Shown here piece by piece: positions 17,937 through 25,746 of a stretch of DNA of 64,000 bases. The notes under the pieces are model-generated. The model made no database searches. It saw nothing but the letters and a program-made list of their open reading frames with translations, and was not told where the DNA came from. A program made the position numbers and the translations under genes. The stretch spans positions 124,001 through 188,000 of the forward strand of contig NZ_AZEH01000025.1 of the NCBI RefSeq assembly GCF_001436275.1, written 5' to 3'. Position 1 is the first letter of the stretch. Every line of letters starts with the position of its first letter. Source of the stretch: Liquorilactobacillus oeni DSM 19972. Lineage in GTDB: Bacteria > Bacillota > Bacilli > Lactobacillales > Lactobacillaceae.

Positions 17937-19274
17937 ATGTCAACAAAAGCTTTTGATTATGATGTTTTATATTTAGGAAGCGGGCATGGTACTTTTGATG
18001 GCGCCATTCCGCTAGCTGCCAAAGGTAAAAAAGTTGCAGTTGTTGAAAGCGGCTTAGTTGGTGGCACCTGCCCCAATCGCGGCTGCAATGCGAAGATCAC
18101 TTTGGATGCCCCTGTTGCATTACAGCGTACAGCTGAAGCTATGCAACAACAGGTTTCTTATCCCATTAACCTTAATTGGAAAACTACAGTTGCGCATAAG
18201 CAAGACGTAATCAAAGAGCTGCCCGACTTTATTGCAGGCTTGATGGAAGATAACGGCATCAAACTGATTAAAGGATGGGGACATTTTGTTGATGCACATA
18301 CTATTGAAGTCAATGCAAAAAGATATTCCGCTGAAAAAATAGTCATCGCAACAGGGCTGCATCCTCACAGGCTTGATATTCCCGGAAGACAGCTTGCTCA
18401 TGACAGCAGTGAATTTATGAACCTGCAAAAACTGCCTAAACGGATAACCATTATCGGAGCCGGCTATGTTAGCCTTGAATTTGCAACAATTGCTAATGCG
18501 TTCGGTTCAGATGTTACGGTTTTAATGCACCATGACAAAGCTTTACGCAAGTTTCATCAGCCATTTGTTGAGAAATTACTTGCACTTTTAGAAAAACGCG
18601 GAGTTAAGTTCATCAAAAATGCTGATATTACTGCCTTTTCTGCGGCATACGGTTCAAAACAAGTTCATATTAATGATGCAAAAATGATTGAAACCGGCTG
18701 GATACTTGATGCTACCGGAAGAGACCCGAATATTGCGGGCTTAAAGTTAAAAGAAATCGGAGTTGCTTATGATGACGATGGTATTATCGTTAATGACCAT
18801 TTGCAGACTACTGTTCCGAATATCTATGCCAGCGGAGATGTTATCAAAAAAGAACAGCCTAAGTTAACACCTACGGCAATTTTTGAATCAAAATATCTGC
18901 AACAGCTTTTTACTGGTGAAACAACATCGCCGATAGACTATCCCGCAATCCCTTCTGTCGTATTTACATCTCCTCGGATTGCTAAGGTGGGTATAACCCC
19001 GGTTAAAGCAGAAAGCGATCCTGCTTTTTCGAATGTGCATAATAATATTTTAGATAACTGGTACCGGCATGTTGAAAGTGAACAGTATGGTGAAAATATT
19101 CTGACATTTGATAAGCAGCATCATCTGGTAGGTGCTACGGAAATCAGCGAACACGCGGAAGATGTAATCAATGCACTTTTGCCAGCGCTTGAATTCAAAC
19201 TTGATTCTTCTCAAGTGGGTCGGATTATTAATCTCTTCCCTACCATCTCATCAGCTGCATGGGAAGCACTTTAG
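17937..19274 (+). CDS. FAD-dependent pyridine nucleotide-disulfide oxidoreductase
   Basis: The 445-residue product has the architecture of glutathione reductase and lipoamide dehydrogenase: an N-terminal FAD fold (YLGSGHGTFDGA), a redox disulfide GGTCPNRGCNAK, a central NAD(P) fold (ITIIGAGYVSLEFA), the FAD ribityl motif IYASGDV, and a dimerisation domain. Two features differ from the classical enzymes. GHG replaces GxGxxG detail in the FAD loop, and the C-terminal His-Pro-Thr is Phe-Pro-Thr (NLFPTISS), so the usual base is missing. The thiol substrate is unknown. AATAGGAGG gives a strong start. It stands alone, followed by repeat copy 4. Confidence 0.8.
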   Translation: MSTKAFDYDVLYLGSGHGTFDGAIPLAAKGKKVAVVESGLVGGTCPNRGCNAKITLDAPVALQRTAEAMQQQVSYPINLNWKTTVAHKQDVIKELPDFIAGLMEDNGIKLIKGWGHFVDAHTIEVNAKRYSAEKIVIATGLHPHRLDIPGRQLAHDSSEFMNLQKLPKRITIIGAGYVSLEFATIANAFGSDVTVLMHHDKALRKFHQPFVEKLLALLEKRGVKFIKNADITAFSAAYGSKQVHINDAKMIETGWILDATGRDPNIAGLKLKEIGVAYDDDGIIVNDHLQTTVPNIYASGDVIKKEQPKLTPTAIFESKYLQQLFTGETTSPIDYPAIPSVVFTSPRIAKVGITPVKAESDPAFSNVHNNILDNWYRHVESEQYGENILTFDKQHHLVGATEISEHAEDVINALLPALEFKLDSSQVGRIINLFPTISSAAWEAL

Positions 19275-19368
19275 AACAAATAAAATCAGAACTGGTATTG
19301 CAGCAAGTAGTAAAAATATGCCTTGTAAGTGAATGACATCAATTCATTTCCAAATATAAAAGTTAAGA

Positions 19369-19458
19369 GAACTGGACCGAAACATGTGTTTTGGTCCAGT
19401 CTTTCTGTACTCTCTTGCAGTTTCCATATTAACATGTTTCAATAATCAGTCTTTCCCT
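19369..19458 (+). repeat. Dispersed intergenic repeat, copy 4 (hairpin end)
   Basis: The hairpin AACTGGACCGAAACA / TGTTTTGGTCCAGT is followed by TCTTTC, the linker TACTCTCTTGCAGTTTCCAT, and CAATAATCAGTCTTTCCC. The rest of the second arm is absent. It lies about 95 bases after the oxidoreductase gene and is its likely terminator. Confidence 0.78.
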
Positions 19459-19520
19459 TGTTATACCCTTTTAATTGTTAATATATTTTATTTCTAAAAA
19501 TATTCAGTTCTACAAATAGT

Positions 19521-19549
19521 TTGACAATAAAACAGATGTCCCTTACAAT
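19521..19549 (+). promoter_or_regulatory. Sigma-A promoter of the DUF1003 leader transcript
   Basis: TTGACA (19521-19526) and TACAAT (19544-19549) are separated by 17 bases. This is one of the best housekeeping promoters in the window. It predicts a transcript start near 19556 and so a leader of about 175 bases before the DUF1003 gene. Confidence 0.85.
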
Positions 19550-19555
19550 TAATGT

Positions 19556-19732
19556 GATTGCAAAGTAGCTTGGTTTCTAGGAAAGGCAGGTGGGTTAATT
19601 ATGTCAGATAATCATATATGTTCAGCAAGCGACGATGGTCCCGCGCATTTGCAAAGCTTAAAAGTACGGGAAATTAACCCGCTTATAAGCTTTGCTGTAC
19701 GTGCATTTTAAGTAATTGAGGTGCTTTATCTC
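19556..19732 (+). promoter_or_regulatory. Structured 5' leader of the DUF1003 gene
   Basis: The leader can form a perfect ten-base stem between GCAAAGCTTA (19651-19660) and TAAGCTTTGC (19686-19695), with an inner CGGG/CCCG hairpin. A competing nine-base pairing joins GGGTTAATT (19592-19600), just after the ribosome site of the small ORF, with AATTAACCC (19672-19680). The two cannot form together. A further GCAAAG at the predicted 5' end could replace the left side of the ten-base stem. This is the layout of a switching RNA. It does not match the M-box or yybP-ykoY consensus as I know them. Confidence 0.6.
19601..19711 (+). CDS. Small ORF in the DUF1003 leader (36 residues)
   Basis: A 36-codon frame starts at ATG six bases after AGGTGGG and stops seven bases before the ribosome site of the DUF1003 gene. 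The peptide begins MSDNHICSASDDGPAHL and ends ISFAVRAF. It is too short for most gene callers. Its reading frame spans the whole ten-base stem and the alternative pairing, so ribosome movement would control which structure forms. I do not recognise the peptide. It may be a leader peptide or a small functional protein. Confidence 0.6.
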   Translation: MSDNHICSASDDGPAHLQSLKVREINPLISFAVRAF

Positions 19733-20521
19733 ATGAAACAAAAGCGTACAGTCTTTTGTCTAGTAGATCATAAGGAATATGATTTAATAGATGGCGTTTT
19801 CCTAGAAGATTTGGATGGTTCTATTAAAGCGTTGATTCGCCGGGACTTTCCAAAGGCAGCAAACCAAGACTTTATTTGCAGTGAGCATCTGGTCCATTAT
19901 CGTCTACAACGGATGGATCAGATGATTGCTAAGGATTATCGGCAAAATCATCGCATCAACCAAAAGCTCACAAGAGTGATGGAAAAAGATGCTTATGAAG
20001 TGATCGATGTCCAGAAGCAATTGGAAAACTCGTTGACATTTGGTCAAAGGGTAGCGGACGCTGTTGCCCGCTTCGGGGGTAGTTGGCCCTTTATTATTTC
20101 TTTCGTTTCATTAATGGTTTTATGGATTTTAGTCAATACGTTTCACTTGTTTGGAGTGAAATTCGACTCTTTTCCTTTCATTTTGCTTAATCTTTTTTTA
20201 AGTATGGTAGCTGCGGTTCAGGCTCCATTAATTATGATGAGCCAAAATCGTGCTGCTAAGTATGATCGGATGGAATCGCGTAACGATTACCATGTTAATT
20301 TAAAATCAGAAGAAGAGATTCGGGTATTACATTCAAAAATTGATCACTTAATTCAGCAAGATCAACCGAATATTTTACAGATTCAAAAAATCCAAACAGA
20401 AATGCTTGGTTCTATCGAATCGCAGGTTAATGAATTGCGGCGTTTACAGAGTTATTTTGAAGAAAATCAAGTTACGCAAAAAACTGCTCCACGGCAATCT
20501 AAAAATCAAACAGATAATTAA
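19733..20521 (+). CDS. DUF1003 membrane protein
   Basis: The 262-residue protein belongs to the DUF1003 family. It has an N-terminal soluble part (1-110), two membrane spans around WPFIISFVSLMVLWILV and FPFILLNLFLSMVAAVQAP, then the family motif MMSQNRAAKYDRM and a charged helical tail with heptad-like spacing. The function of the family is not established. A GTG lies four codons upstream (19721), but GAGGTG fits the ATG at 19733 at nine bases. It is preceded by a long structured leader with a small ORF, so its expression is probably controlled after initiation. Repeat copy 5 follows as terminator. Confidence 0.85.
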   Translation: MKQKRTVFCLVDHKEYDLIDGVFLEDLDGSIKALIRRDFPKAANQDFICSEHLVHYRLQRMDQMIAKDYRQNHRINQKLTRVMEKDAYEVIDVQKQLENSLTFGQRVADAVARFGGSWPFIISFVSLMVLWILVNTFHLFGVKFDSFPFILLNLFLSMVAAVQAPLIMMSQNRAAKYDRMESRNDYHVNLKSEEEIRVLHSKIDHLIQQDQPNILQIQKIQTEMLGSIESQVNELRRLQSYFEENQVTQKTAPRQSKNQTDN

Positions 20522-20570
20522 TCAACTGAGGTCAGTCAGAATGGACAGATGGCTGTAAGTTGTGTACAAC

Positions 20571-20751
20571 AGGGACTGGGTCAAAACTTATGTTTTGGCT
20601 CAGTTTTTTTGGACTCTTTTGCAATTTCATATCAACGTGTTTCAATAGTCAGTCTTTTCCGCTTAATCACAAATTACTCATAGTCAAATTCGGACTATGT
20701 TCGTAATTAGCAGTTAATGCTCAAAGCCTAACGACTATTGGCACACTCCTT
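20571..20751 (+). repeat. Dispersed intergenic repeat, copy 5 (full length)
   Basis: This is the clearest full copy. The hairpin GACTGGGTCAAAAC / GTTTTGGCTCAGT with a T-run comes first, then the linker with TTTGCAATTTCATATCAACG. The arm runs from CAATAGTCAGTCTTTTCC through the internal inverted repeat CATAGTC / GACTATG to GACTATTGGCACACTCC. It starts about 50 bases after the DUF1003 gene and fills 180 bases of a 447-base gap. The rest of that gap holds the promoter region of the permease gene. Confidence 0.88.
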
Positions 20752-20883
20752 TTTTGTTTCTAATTACAACTAAGTTTACTGACATTTCTTGATGAGACCT
20801 TTCCTCATAACAATTCAAGCCGCTTTCTAACGATAAGACTCTTCTTAACTTAACATTCATGGATATTAATTATTATGCAGGTT

Positions 20884-20897
20884 TTTAAACGCTTTCA
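20884..20897 (-). promoter_or_regulatory. Candidate cre box upstream of the permease gene
   Basis: Minus-strand TGAAAGCGTTTAAA matches the cre consensus at 13 of 14 positions. It lies about 75 bases before the permease start, just before a TATTAT that could be the -10 box. No good -35 hexamer was found. Confidence 0.45.
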
Positions 20898-20968
20898 CTA
20901 TTTTAGCGTTATTATGTATATGAACAGTCAACCAAAATGATTTCTTCTATGTTAAGGAGCATCCCATA

Positions 20969-21607
20969 ATGAATCTATTCGATCCGACACTCGCAATTCA
21001 TTCGCTTCCTACTATTTTAAGCGGATTGCCGCTATCATTAATTCTTCTTGCTGTTTGCTTTATTACTTCAAATATCGTTGGAGTTTTCATAGTATTGCTG
21101 CGCATAAATGAACATTCACTTCTCCGCCTTTTTGCTCGTTTTTACATCTCGTTTTTCAGAGGCGTACCTATACTTGTTATTTTATTTCTGACATACTTTG
21201 GCGCAAACATGGACGCAATTCCAGCAGCAATTCTGTCAATGACACTTGTTTCCAGCGCTTTTATCGCCGAATATTACCGTTCAGCATTGATCGGAATTAA
21301 TAAAACTCAATATGATGCAGCGCGTGCCCTAGGGCTTTCAAATATCAAAACAATGCAATATGTAATTCTTCCGCAAGCCTTTCGCATCGTACTTCCTTCT
21401 CTTGGCAACGTCTTATTGGATATGTTTAAAGGCACCTCGCTTGCTGCAATGATTACTGTGTCAGAAATGTTCATGAAGGCGAAAATCGTCGCGGGAGCCA
21501 GCCAAGATTATATGACTATTTATATTGTAATTGCATTTATTTACTGGCTGGTCTGCTGCGGCCTAAGTGCGCTTGAACAGTTGACCGAACAGCGTCTTCA
21601 TCATTAA
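20969..21607 (+). CDS. Polar amino-acid ABC transporter permease
   Basis: The 212-residue membrane protein is a HisM/GlnP-type permease with about five spans. FRGVPILVILFLTYFG and the EAA loop YDAARALGLSNIKTMQYVIL, followed by PQAF, are diagnostic of polar amino-acid importers. AAGGAG precedes the ATG. It is followed after 114 bases by a substrate-binding protein with its own promoter. No ATPase gene is adjacent, so the subunit must come from elsewhere. Substrate not identifiable. Confidence 0.87.
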   Translation: MNLFDPTLAIHSLPTILSGLPLSLILLAVCFITSNIVGVFIVLLRINEHSLLRLFARFYISFFRGVPILVILFLTYFGANMDAIPAAILSMTLVSSAFIAEYYRSALIGINKTQYDAARALGLSNIKTMQYVILPQAFRIVLPSLGNVLLDMFKGTSLAAMITVSEMFMKAKIVAGASQDYMTIYIVIAFIYWLVCCGLSALEQLTEQRLHH

Positions 21608-21637
21608 TAACTTATGTTACGGCAGCCACTCTTTCCT

Positions 21638-21667
21638 ATTGTGAAATCGCTTTCTAGGAGTTATTAT
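21638..21667 (+). promoter_or_regulatory. Promoter with embedded cre box, substrate-binding gene
   Basis: TTGTGA (21638-21643) and TATTAT (21662-21667), 18 bases apart, form a plausible sigma-A promoter. TGAAATCGCTTTCT (21641-21654) overlaps the -35 box and spacer and matches the cre consensus at all 14 positions. CcpA binding there would exclude RNA polymerase. Confidence 0.68.
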
Positions 21668-21721
21668 AAAGCTGTAATAAATTTATATTTCAATTATTAA
21701 GTAAAAGAAAGGAACCTACAT

Positions 21722-22573
21722 ATGCTGCGAAAAAAATGGTTAATCTCTTTATTACTGGTAATTATCTGTATCTTTGGCATTATCATCTTCGGTAAAAATA
21801 GACTTGGCAATAAAAGTACTCTGACAGTGGCTACTTCCGGGACCTTGTATCCAACTTCATATCATGATTCTAAAACAAAAAAACTGACCGGCTATGATAT
21901 CGAAGTCATCCGCGCAGTTGCTAAAAAACTGCACCAAAAAATAATATTCAAGGAATACAACGTTGATGGTATGCTGACTGCTGTCAAAGCAGGAAAAGCA
22001 GAAGTAGCAATCAATGACTTTGCAATCTCTCCTGTCCGCAAAAAAAGTTATCTGCTGTCCACTCCTATTAAACATTCCTTTAATAGTCTGGTTGTGCGTG
22101 CAAGCGACGATTCTAATATTCATACTTGGGCTGATCTCAAGAAAAAACGTTCTGCAGGTGAATCAGGGACAAGCTATCAAAGACTTGCTGAACAATTGGG
22201 CGCTAAGCCTGTTAATTATGACAACGTCACCAATGGCGTCTATCTGCGAGATGTTAAAAATGGTAAAACTGACTTCATCATGAATGATTATTACTTGCAG
22301 AAATTAGCTCTTAAAGCAGTTCCTAACAGCGGCCTCAAGATCATCCCAAACATGTATTTTACTACTAATGAAGATGGTTCGGGCGAAGGAATTGTTATCA
22401 ATAAAAATGACAAGCAGCTGCAAAAACAGATTAATGCTGAACTCGCAAAGCTTAGAAAAGATGGAACTCTTTCGCGACTCGCAAAGAAATATTATGGAGC
22501 TGATGTTACCAAAAAACCTAGTGTCCATATTTCTAAAAACTTCACCATTAAAAATAAATACAGCGGTCAATAG
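21722..22573 (+). CDS. Amino-acid ABC transporter substrate-binding protein, membrane-anchored
   Basis: The 283-residue product is a family 3 solute-binding protein (TLTVATSGTLYPTSYHD, LTGYDIEVIRAVAKKL, INDFAISPVRKKSYLLSTP). Its N terminus is a hydrophobic stretch (about 5-22) with no lipobox cysteine, so it is probably held by an uncleaved anchor, or secreted if cleaved; most Gram-positive members are lipoproteins. A C-terminal Lys-rich tail follows the conserved last helix. It pairs with the permease upstream. The promoter between them carries a consensus cre box. Confidence 0.85.
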   Translation: MLRKKWLISLLLVIICIFGIIIFGKNRLGNKSTLTVATSGTLYPTSYHDSKTKKLTGYDIEVIRAVAKKLHQKIIFKEYNVDGMLTAVKAGKAEVAINDFAISPVRKKSYLLSTPIKHSFNSLVVRASDDSNIHTWADLKKKRSAGESGTSYQRLAEQLGAKPVNYDNVTNGVYLRDVKNGKTDFIMNDYYLQKLALKAVPNSGLKIIPNMYFTTNEDGSGEGIVINKNDKQLQKQINAELAKLRKDGTLSRLAKKYYGADVTKKPSVHISKNFTIKNKYSGQ

Positions 22574-22578
22574 ATCTG

Positions 22579-22740
22579 GAGTATGCCAGTAGTTGTTAGG
22601 CTTTTAGCATTAACTGCGAATTACGAGCCTAGTCTAATTTGATTGTCAGCATTCGTGGTCAAGCACAAAAGGCTGAAGTTTGTCTATTTCAGGTTAAAAC
22701 AAAGGGACTGAGTCCAAAAATTATTTGGCTCAGTCCTTTT
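22579..22740 (-). repeat. Dispersed intergenic repeat, copy 6
   Basis: Read on the minus strand: hairpin GGACTGAGCCAAAT / ATTTTTGGACTCAGTCC, the second linker type with TAACCTGAAATAGAC, then an arm ending CAACTACTGGCATACTCC. It lies between two convergent genes and can serve as terminator for both, as the hairpin is symmetrical. Confidence 0.82.
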
Positions 22741-22754
22741 AAAAATCTGGTTTA

Positions 22755-23612
22755 TTACAACAGCTGATGCATCTGCAGCCCCCGCACACTGCGAACATGC
22801 TCCACAACTATTAATGCCTTGGCATCAACACTTTCAACAATTGGAACTACTTTTGTTAGCTGCGGAGAAGTACACACCAAGTAAAGCATAGTCTGCTCTT
22901 TTCCGCTGTAAAAACCCCTCCCTTTAAAAACTGTGATTCCTTGATGCAGTTCATTTGAAAGAGAGGCCGCGATTGATTCATGGGAATCCGAAATAATAAA
23001 AATCGCTTTTTTAGCGCCTACCCGTGCTAGAAATTGATTCGTAAGAACGGCTGCAATGTAGAGCTGCAGAATCGTTAACAGTGTATTTTGAAAACCGATT
23101 ATAAAAACCATCGGAGCCGCAACACCCAGATCAAAAAACAAAGTTGCCGAGCCGGTTTGTACCCCCAAATAACGATTGGCTATTTTAGCCAAGATTGTAC
23201 TACCGGCAATTGTACCGCCGCAGCGTAAAATAATGCCCATTGAAATTCCTGTCAGAACACCGCTGACCATTGTGGGAATGACGGTCTGATCAGTATGATA
23301 AACAGCTATAACTGGAAATTTCAAAAAAACAGTCAAACAAACAATGGCCCACAAAGAACGTATTACTGTTTTCTTGCCTAAAAAACGGTATCCCACAACA
23401 ATCAAAATTCCATTTAAAATAAAATTGGTAAGATATAGCGGAATTCCCAAAGTATAATAGAACATTGTAGTCAAACCGACTACGCCGCCTTCACCTAAGC
23501 GGGTAGGAAGCAGAAAGTAGTTGAGAGAAATCGTATATACCAAAGTCCCCAAAGCTATCCCCGCGTACTCCCAGAATGTCTTATTGTCTTTTAAGTTCCA
23601 TAACCCCTGCAT
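22755..23612 (-). CDS. YitT family membrane protein (DUF161/DUF2179)
   Basis: The 285-residue protein has five to six membrane spans (about 15-200) and a C-terminal DUF2179 soluble domain (GITVFKGRGFYSGKEQTMLY). LPTRLGEGGVVGLTTMFYY and GGTIAGSTILAKIANR are the repeated family motifs. YitT-type proteins are common in Firmicutes; their substrate is not established. The frame opens at 23642, but GGGAG precedes the ATG at 23612 at a normal distance. It converges on the binding-protein gene through repeat copy 6. Confidence 0.85.
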   Translation of the reverse strand: MQGLWNLKDNKTFWEYAGIALGTLVYTISLNYFLLPTRLGEGGVVGLTTMFYYTLGIPLYLTNFILNGILIVVGYRFLGKKTVIRSLWAIVCLTVFLKFPVIAVYHTDQTVIPTMVSGVLTGISMGIILRCGGTIAGSTILAKIANRYLGVQTGSATLFFDLGVAAPMVFIIGFQNTLLTILQLYIAAVLTNQFLARVGAKKAIFIISDSHESIAASLSNELHQGITVFKGRGFYSGKEQTMLYLVCTSPQLTKVVPIVESVDAKALIVVEHVRSVRGLQMHQLL

Positions 23613-23717
23613 TTTCTTTCTCCCGTTATCTTCCCTGAGCACTCTAACTAGACTGCGGCCAGGCTATTTTTTATTTCACTTTTTGCTTCAAGGCCTCTGA
23701 AACTTTTAAACTCAATC

Positions 23718-24065
23718 CTAAATAAACGGCCGCCCCTGTGCCAGGATAAAACCGACAACTCCAACTAAACAGCAGCTTCCGACCGCTAACAAAAAGAGCT
23801 TTCTTGAGAAACGCCCATGTAATTTTTCAGCAAATGCAACTTCAATAAAACCAATCGAACCAAATGCAATAAGCAGCTTAACTATGGTCAACATTGCGTC
23901 TCTTTGCCAAGCATACTTGAACAGCCAAAAACCGCTGATAATGGCAATTATATAACAGATTCTAGCCCCCATGGCGCAGACTTTTGCCTTTTTTTGCGAA
24001 GTTTTTAACCCAAACCACGTCAATATTAGTAAAATAAGCCATGCTGACAGATGTATCCAAATCAT
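23718..24065 (-). CDS. YisL family (DUF1516) membrane protein
   Basis: The 115-residue protein has four predicted membrane spans and matches the YisL/UPF0344 group (MIWIHLSAWLILLILT, MGARICYIIAIISGFWLF, VKLLIAFGSIGFIEVAF). Function unknown. The open frame begins further upstream (24146), but AGAGGG and the ATG at 24065 give the family start. It lies about 105 bases upstream of yitT on the same strand; I see no clear terminator between them. Confidence 0.8.
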   Translation of the reverse strand: MIWIHLSAWLILLILTWFGLKTSQKKAKVCAMGARICYIIAIISGFWLFKYAWQRDAMLTIVKLLIAFGSIGFIEVAFAEKLHGRFSRKLFLLAVGSCCLVGVVGFILAQGRPFI

Positions 24066-24288
24066 TAAAATTACCCTCTTTAAAAATCGTTTTCCCAGTT
24101 TTAAGACTAAAGCAGATACAACTTTTTGTACACTTTTTCTATACACAATAGCAGTTTCTGTTCTTATCTTAGTCAGCTGTCAAACTAACTACTCAATAAA
24201 CAATTTCATTTTAACCTTTGCAAAAACAAATGGCTAGTTCTAATTAAAGCCCGTTTTAAGGCTATTAGCTTTTCAAAGACTCTCCTAT

Positions 24289-24339
24289 CAGATAAGATAA
24301 AGCCATAAGATGTATACCAGCTTTAGCAGATAAGATAAA
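24289..24339 (+). repeat. 13-base direct repeat upstream of the lipoprotein gene
   Basis: CAGATAAGATAAA occurs at 24289-24301 and again at 24327-24339, 38 bases apart. The second copy ends a few bases before the ribosome site of the lipoprotein gene. It may be a regulator site or the trace of a small duplication. The rest of the 288-base divergent gap with yisL shows nothing else I can name. Confidence 0.4.
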
Positions 24340-24353
24340 AGGGGGAGTTCGCA

Positions 24354-25319
24354 ATGAAACGGCAGCACTTTTTAGGAAGCGCTTTTATAGTCCTTATCTT
24401 TACCTTATTACTATCAGGCTGCAGTCTTTTACCAGAAAAACAGGTCCACTATCAACGCTTCGGCAATGGAATCGATATGCGTTTAACATACTATGCTCGC
24501 CGAGACAGGGTTACACGGCAAGAAACACGCAGCACGATCCTCTATTCTGCACTCGGGGCTTCAGATAAAGAAAGTGCAAAGCAGATACTCGACCCGCTTT
24601 CCAAACGCTTTCAAGGAATCACAGGTTTAACTGAGAAAATTACCTACGGAAAAAATTATGCAAAAGAAAAATTGACGATAGACTACAAAAAAGTTAACTT
24701 GAAAAAAATTAAGCAGCTGCCAGGAATGTACTATTCTAATACTAAAAGCAATAGAATCAGCCTGAAAAAAAGCGAAGAGTTTCTGAAAAAAAATAAATTC
24801 GTTAAAATAACTGATAATAAATACAAAAAATTTACTAAGAAAGAACTAACACAACGCACCTACTCAATCAAAGACTTCGACAAAATAAAATTGGCATCTT
24901 CAAGTATTGATGACGATGCTACAACTATTACTGACTTAACTAAGCAATTAGGCAGACCTGACAGTACACAAAAAACTAAAAGTACCGGTGAAGAACGCAG
25001 TATGTATCTTTGGTATCTTACTCCAAGTAAAACTGCTTATGTATCTGTTTATACAGTCGGCAATAGAATCAATACCAAAACCCTGAACAGATACCAGAAT
25101 ACGGATAAAAAAATCAACAGCAGCGTCTTTGACTCTTTGCAAAACGGCATTGCTTATGACACAATAATCAACACTTTGGGCGAACCGACTAGAGCAACGG
25201 TATTTCGCAATGGCAGTAATACCTATGCCACTTTGACTTACAGAGACAAAAACACCACCAAAACGTACACTTTTTATTTCACCAACGAAAAGCTGATCTC
25301 AAAACGAGAAAGCAGCTGA
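24354..25319 (+). CDS. Lipoprotein with DUF1307-like N-terminal domain
   Basis: The 321-residue protein has a lipoprotein signal (LLLSGCSLL; lipobox Cys about residue 23). The first part (YYARRDRVTRQETRSTILYS, LGASDKESAKQILDPLSKRF) resembles the YehR/DUF1307 lipoproteins. The last 120 residues (ITDLTKQLGRPDSTQ, SLQNGIAYDTIINTLGEPTR) look like two repeats of the small SmpA/BLIP-like fold often found in surface lipoproteins. The middle is Lys-rich. It would be anchored on the outer face of the membrane. No function is known. AAAGGGGG gives a strong start. Confidence 0.75.
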   Translation: MKRQHFLGSAFIVLIFTLLLSGCSLLPEKQVHYQRFGNGIDMRLTYYARRDRVTRQETRSTILYSALGASDKESAKQILDPLSKRFQGITGLTEKITYGKNYAKEKLTIDYKKVNLKKIKQLPGMYYSNTKSNRISLKKSEEFLKKNKFVKITDNKYKKFTKKELTQRTYSIKDFDKIKLASSSIDDDATTITDLTKQLGRPDSTQKTKSTGEERSMYLWYLTPSKTAYVSVYTVGNRINTKTLNRYQNTDKKINSSVFDSLQNGIAYDTIINTLGEPTRATVFRNGSNTYATLTYRDKNTTKTYTFYFTNEKLISKRESS

Positions 25320-25398
25320 GTAAACCCCGCCTAGTTATTCAAGCTGCTGCCTGTTTTTAAACGACTTGGTAAATTCTTCAAGATAAGAGGGTAAACTA

Positions 25399-25746
25399 AT
25401 GGAAACTTTAAGGATAGCTGACTCTATAACCAAAAACTATATTGTTGCCCGGATTAACGAGTATGCCAAAGAAGAACAGAATATTTTCAGTATACTTGAT
25501 GAAGAGCAAAAAGCACGTGGATACCGGCAATTAAAAAAAAACATCGATAATGACCAGCAGTTGTTAAACTTGTCTGAAAATAAAGATATTGTGGCTGACA
25601 ATGACTGGTTGCGTGCATATGCGCACCACTTTGTAGCACATCTGGAAAGACAGCCTTACGGTTTTGATACCGACGACAATTTACTGGAATTTGGAAATAC
25701 CCGTGATCATTTGATAGCCTACTTCGAAAACAACAAAACTTTTTAA
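25399..25746 (+). CDS. Hypothetical protein, 115 residues
   Basis: I do not recognise this protein. It is soluble, rich in charged residues and Asn, and mostly helical by pattern (NYIVARINEYAKEEQNI, EEQKARGYRQLKKNI). GAGGG precedes the ATG. It lies 79 bases after the lipoprotein gene on the same strand, so the two may be co-transcribed. Its stop overlaps the end of the convergent corA pseudogene by four bases, with no room for a terminator. Confidence 0.65.
   Translation: METLRIADSITKNYIVARINEYAKEEQNIFSILDEEQKARGYRQLKKNIDNDQQLLNLSENKDIVADNDWLRAYAHHFVAHLERQPYGFDTDDNLLEFGNTRDHLIAYFENNKTF

Noticed and set aside
19556-19732. M-box or yybP-ykoY riboswitch before DUF1003
   Set aside because: The conserved blocks I know for these classes are not found; the small ORF and two exclusive pairings suggest something else.
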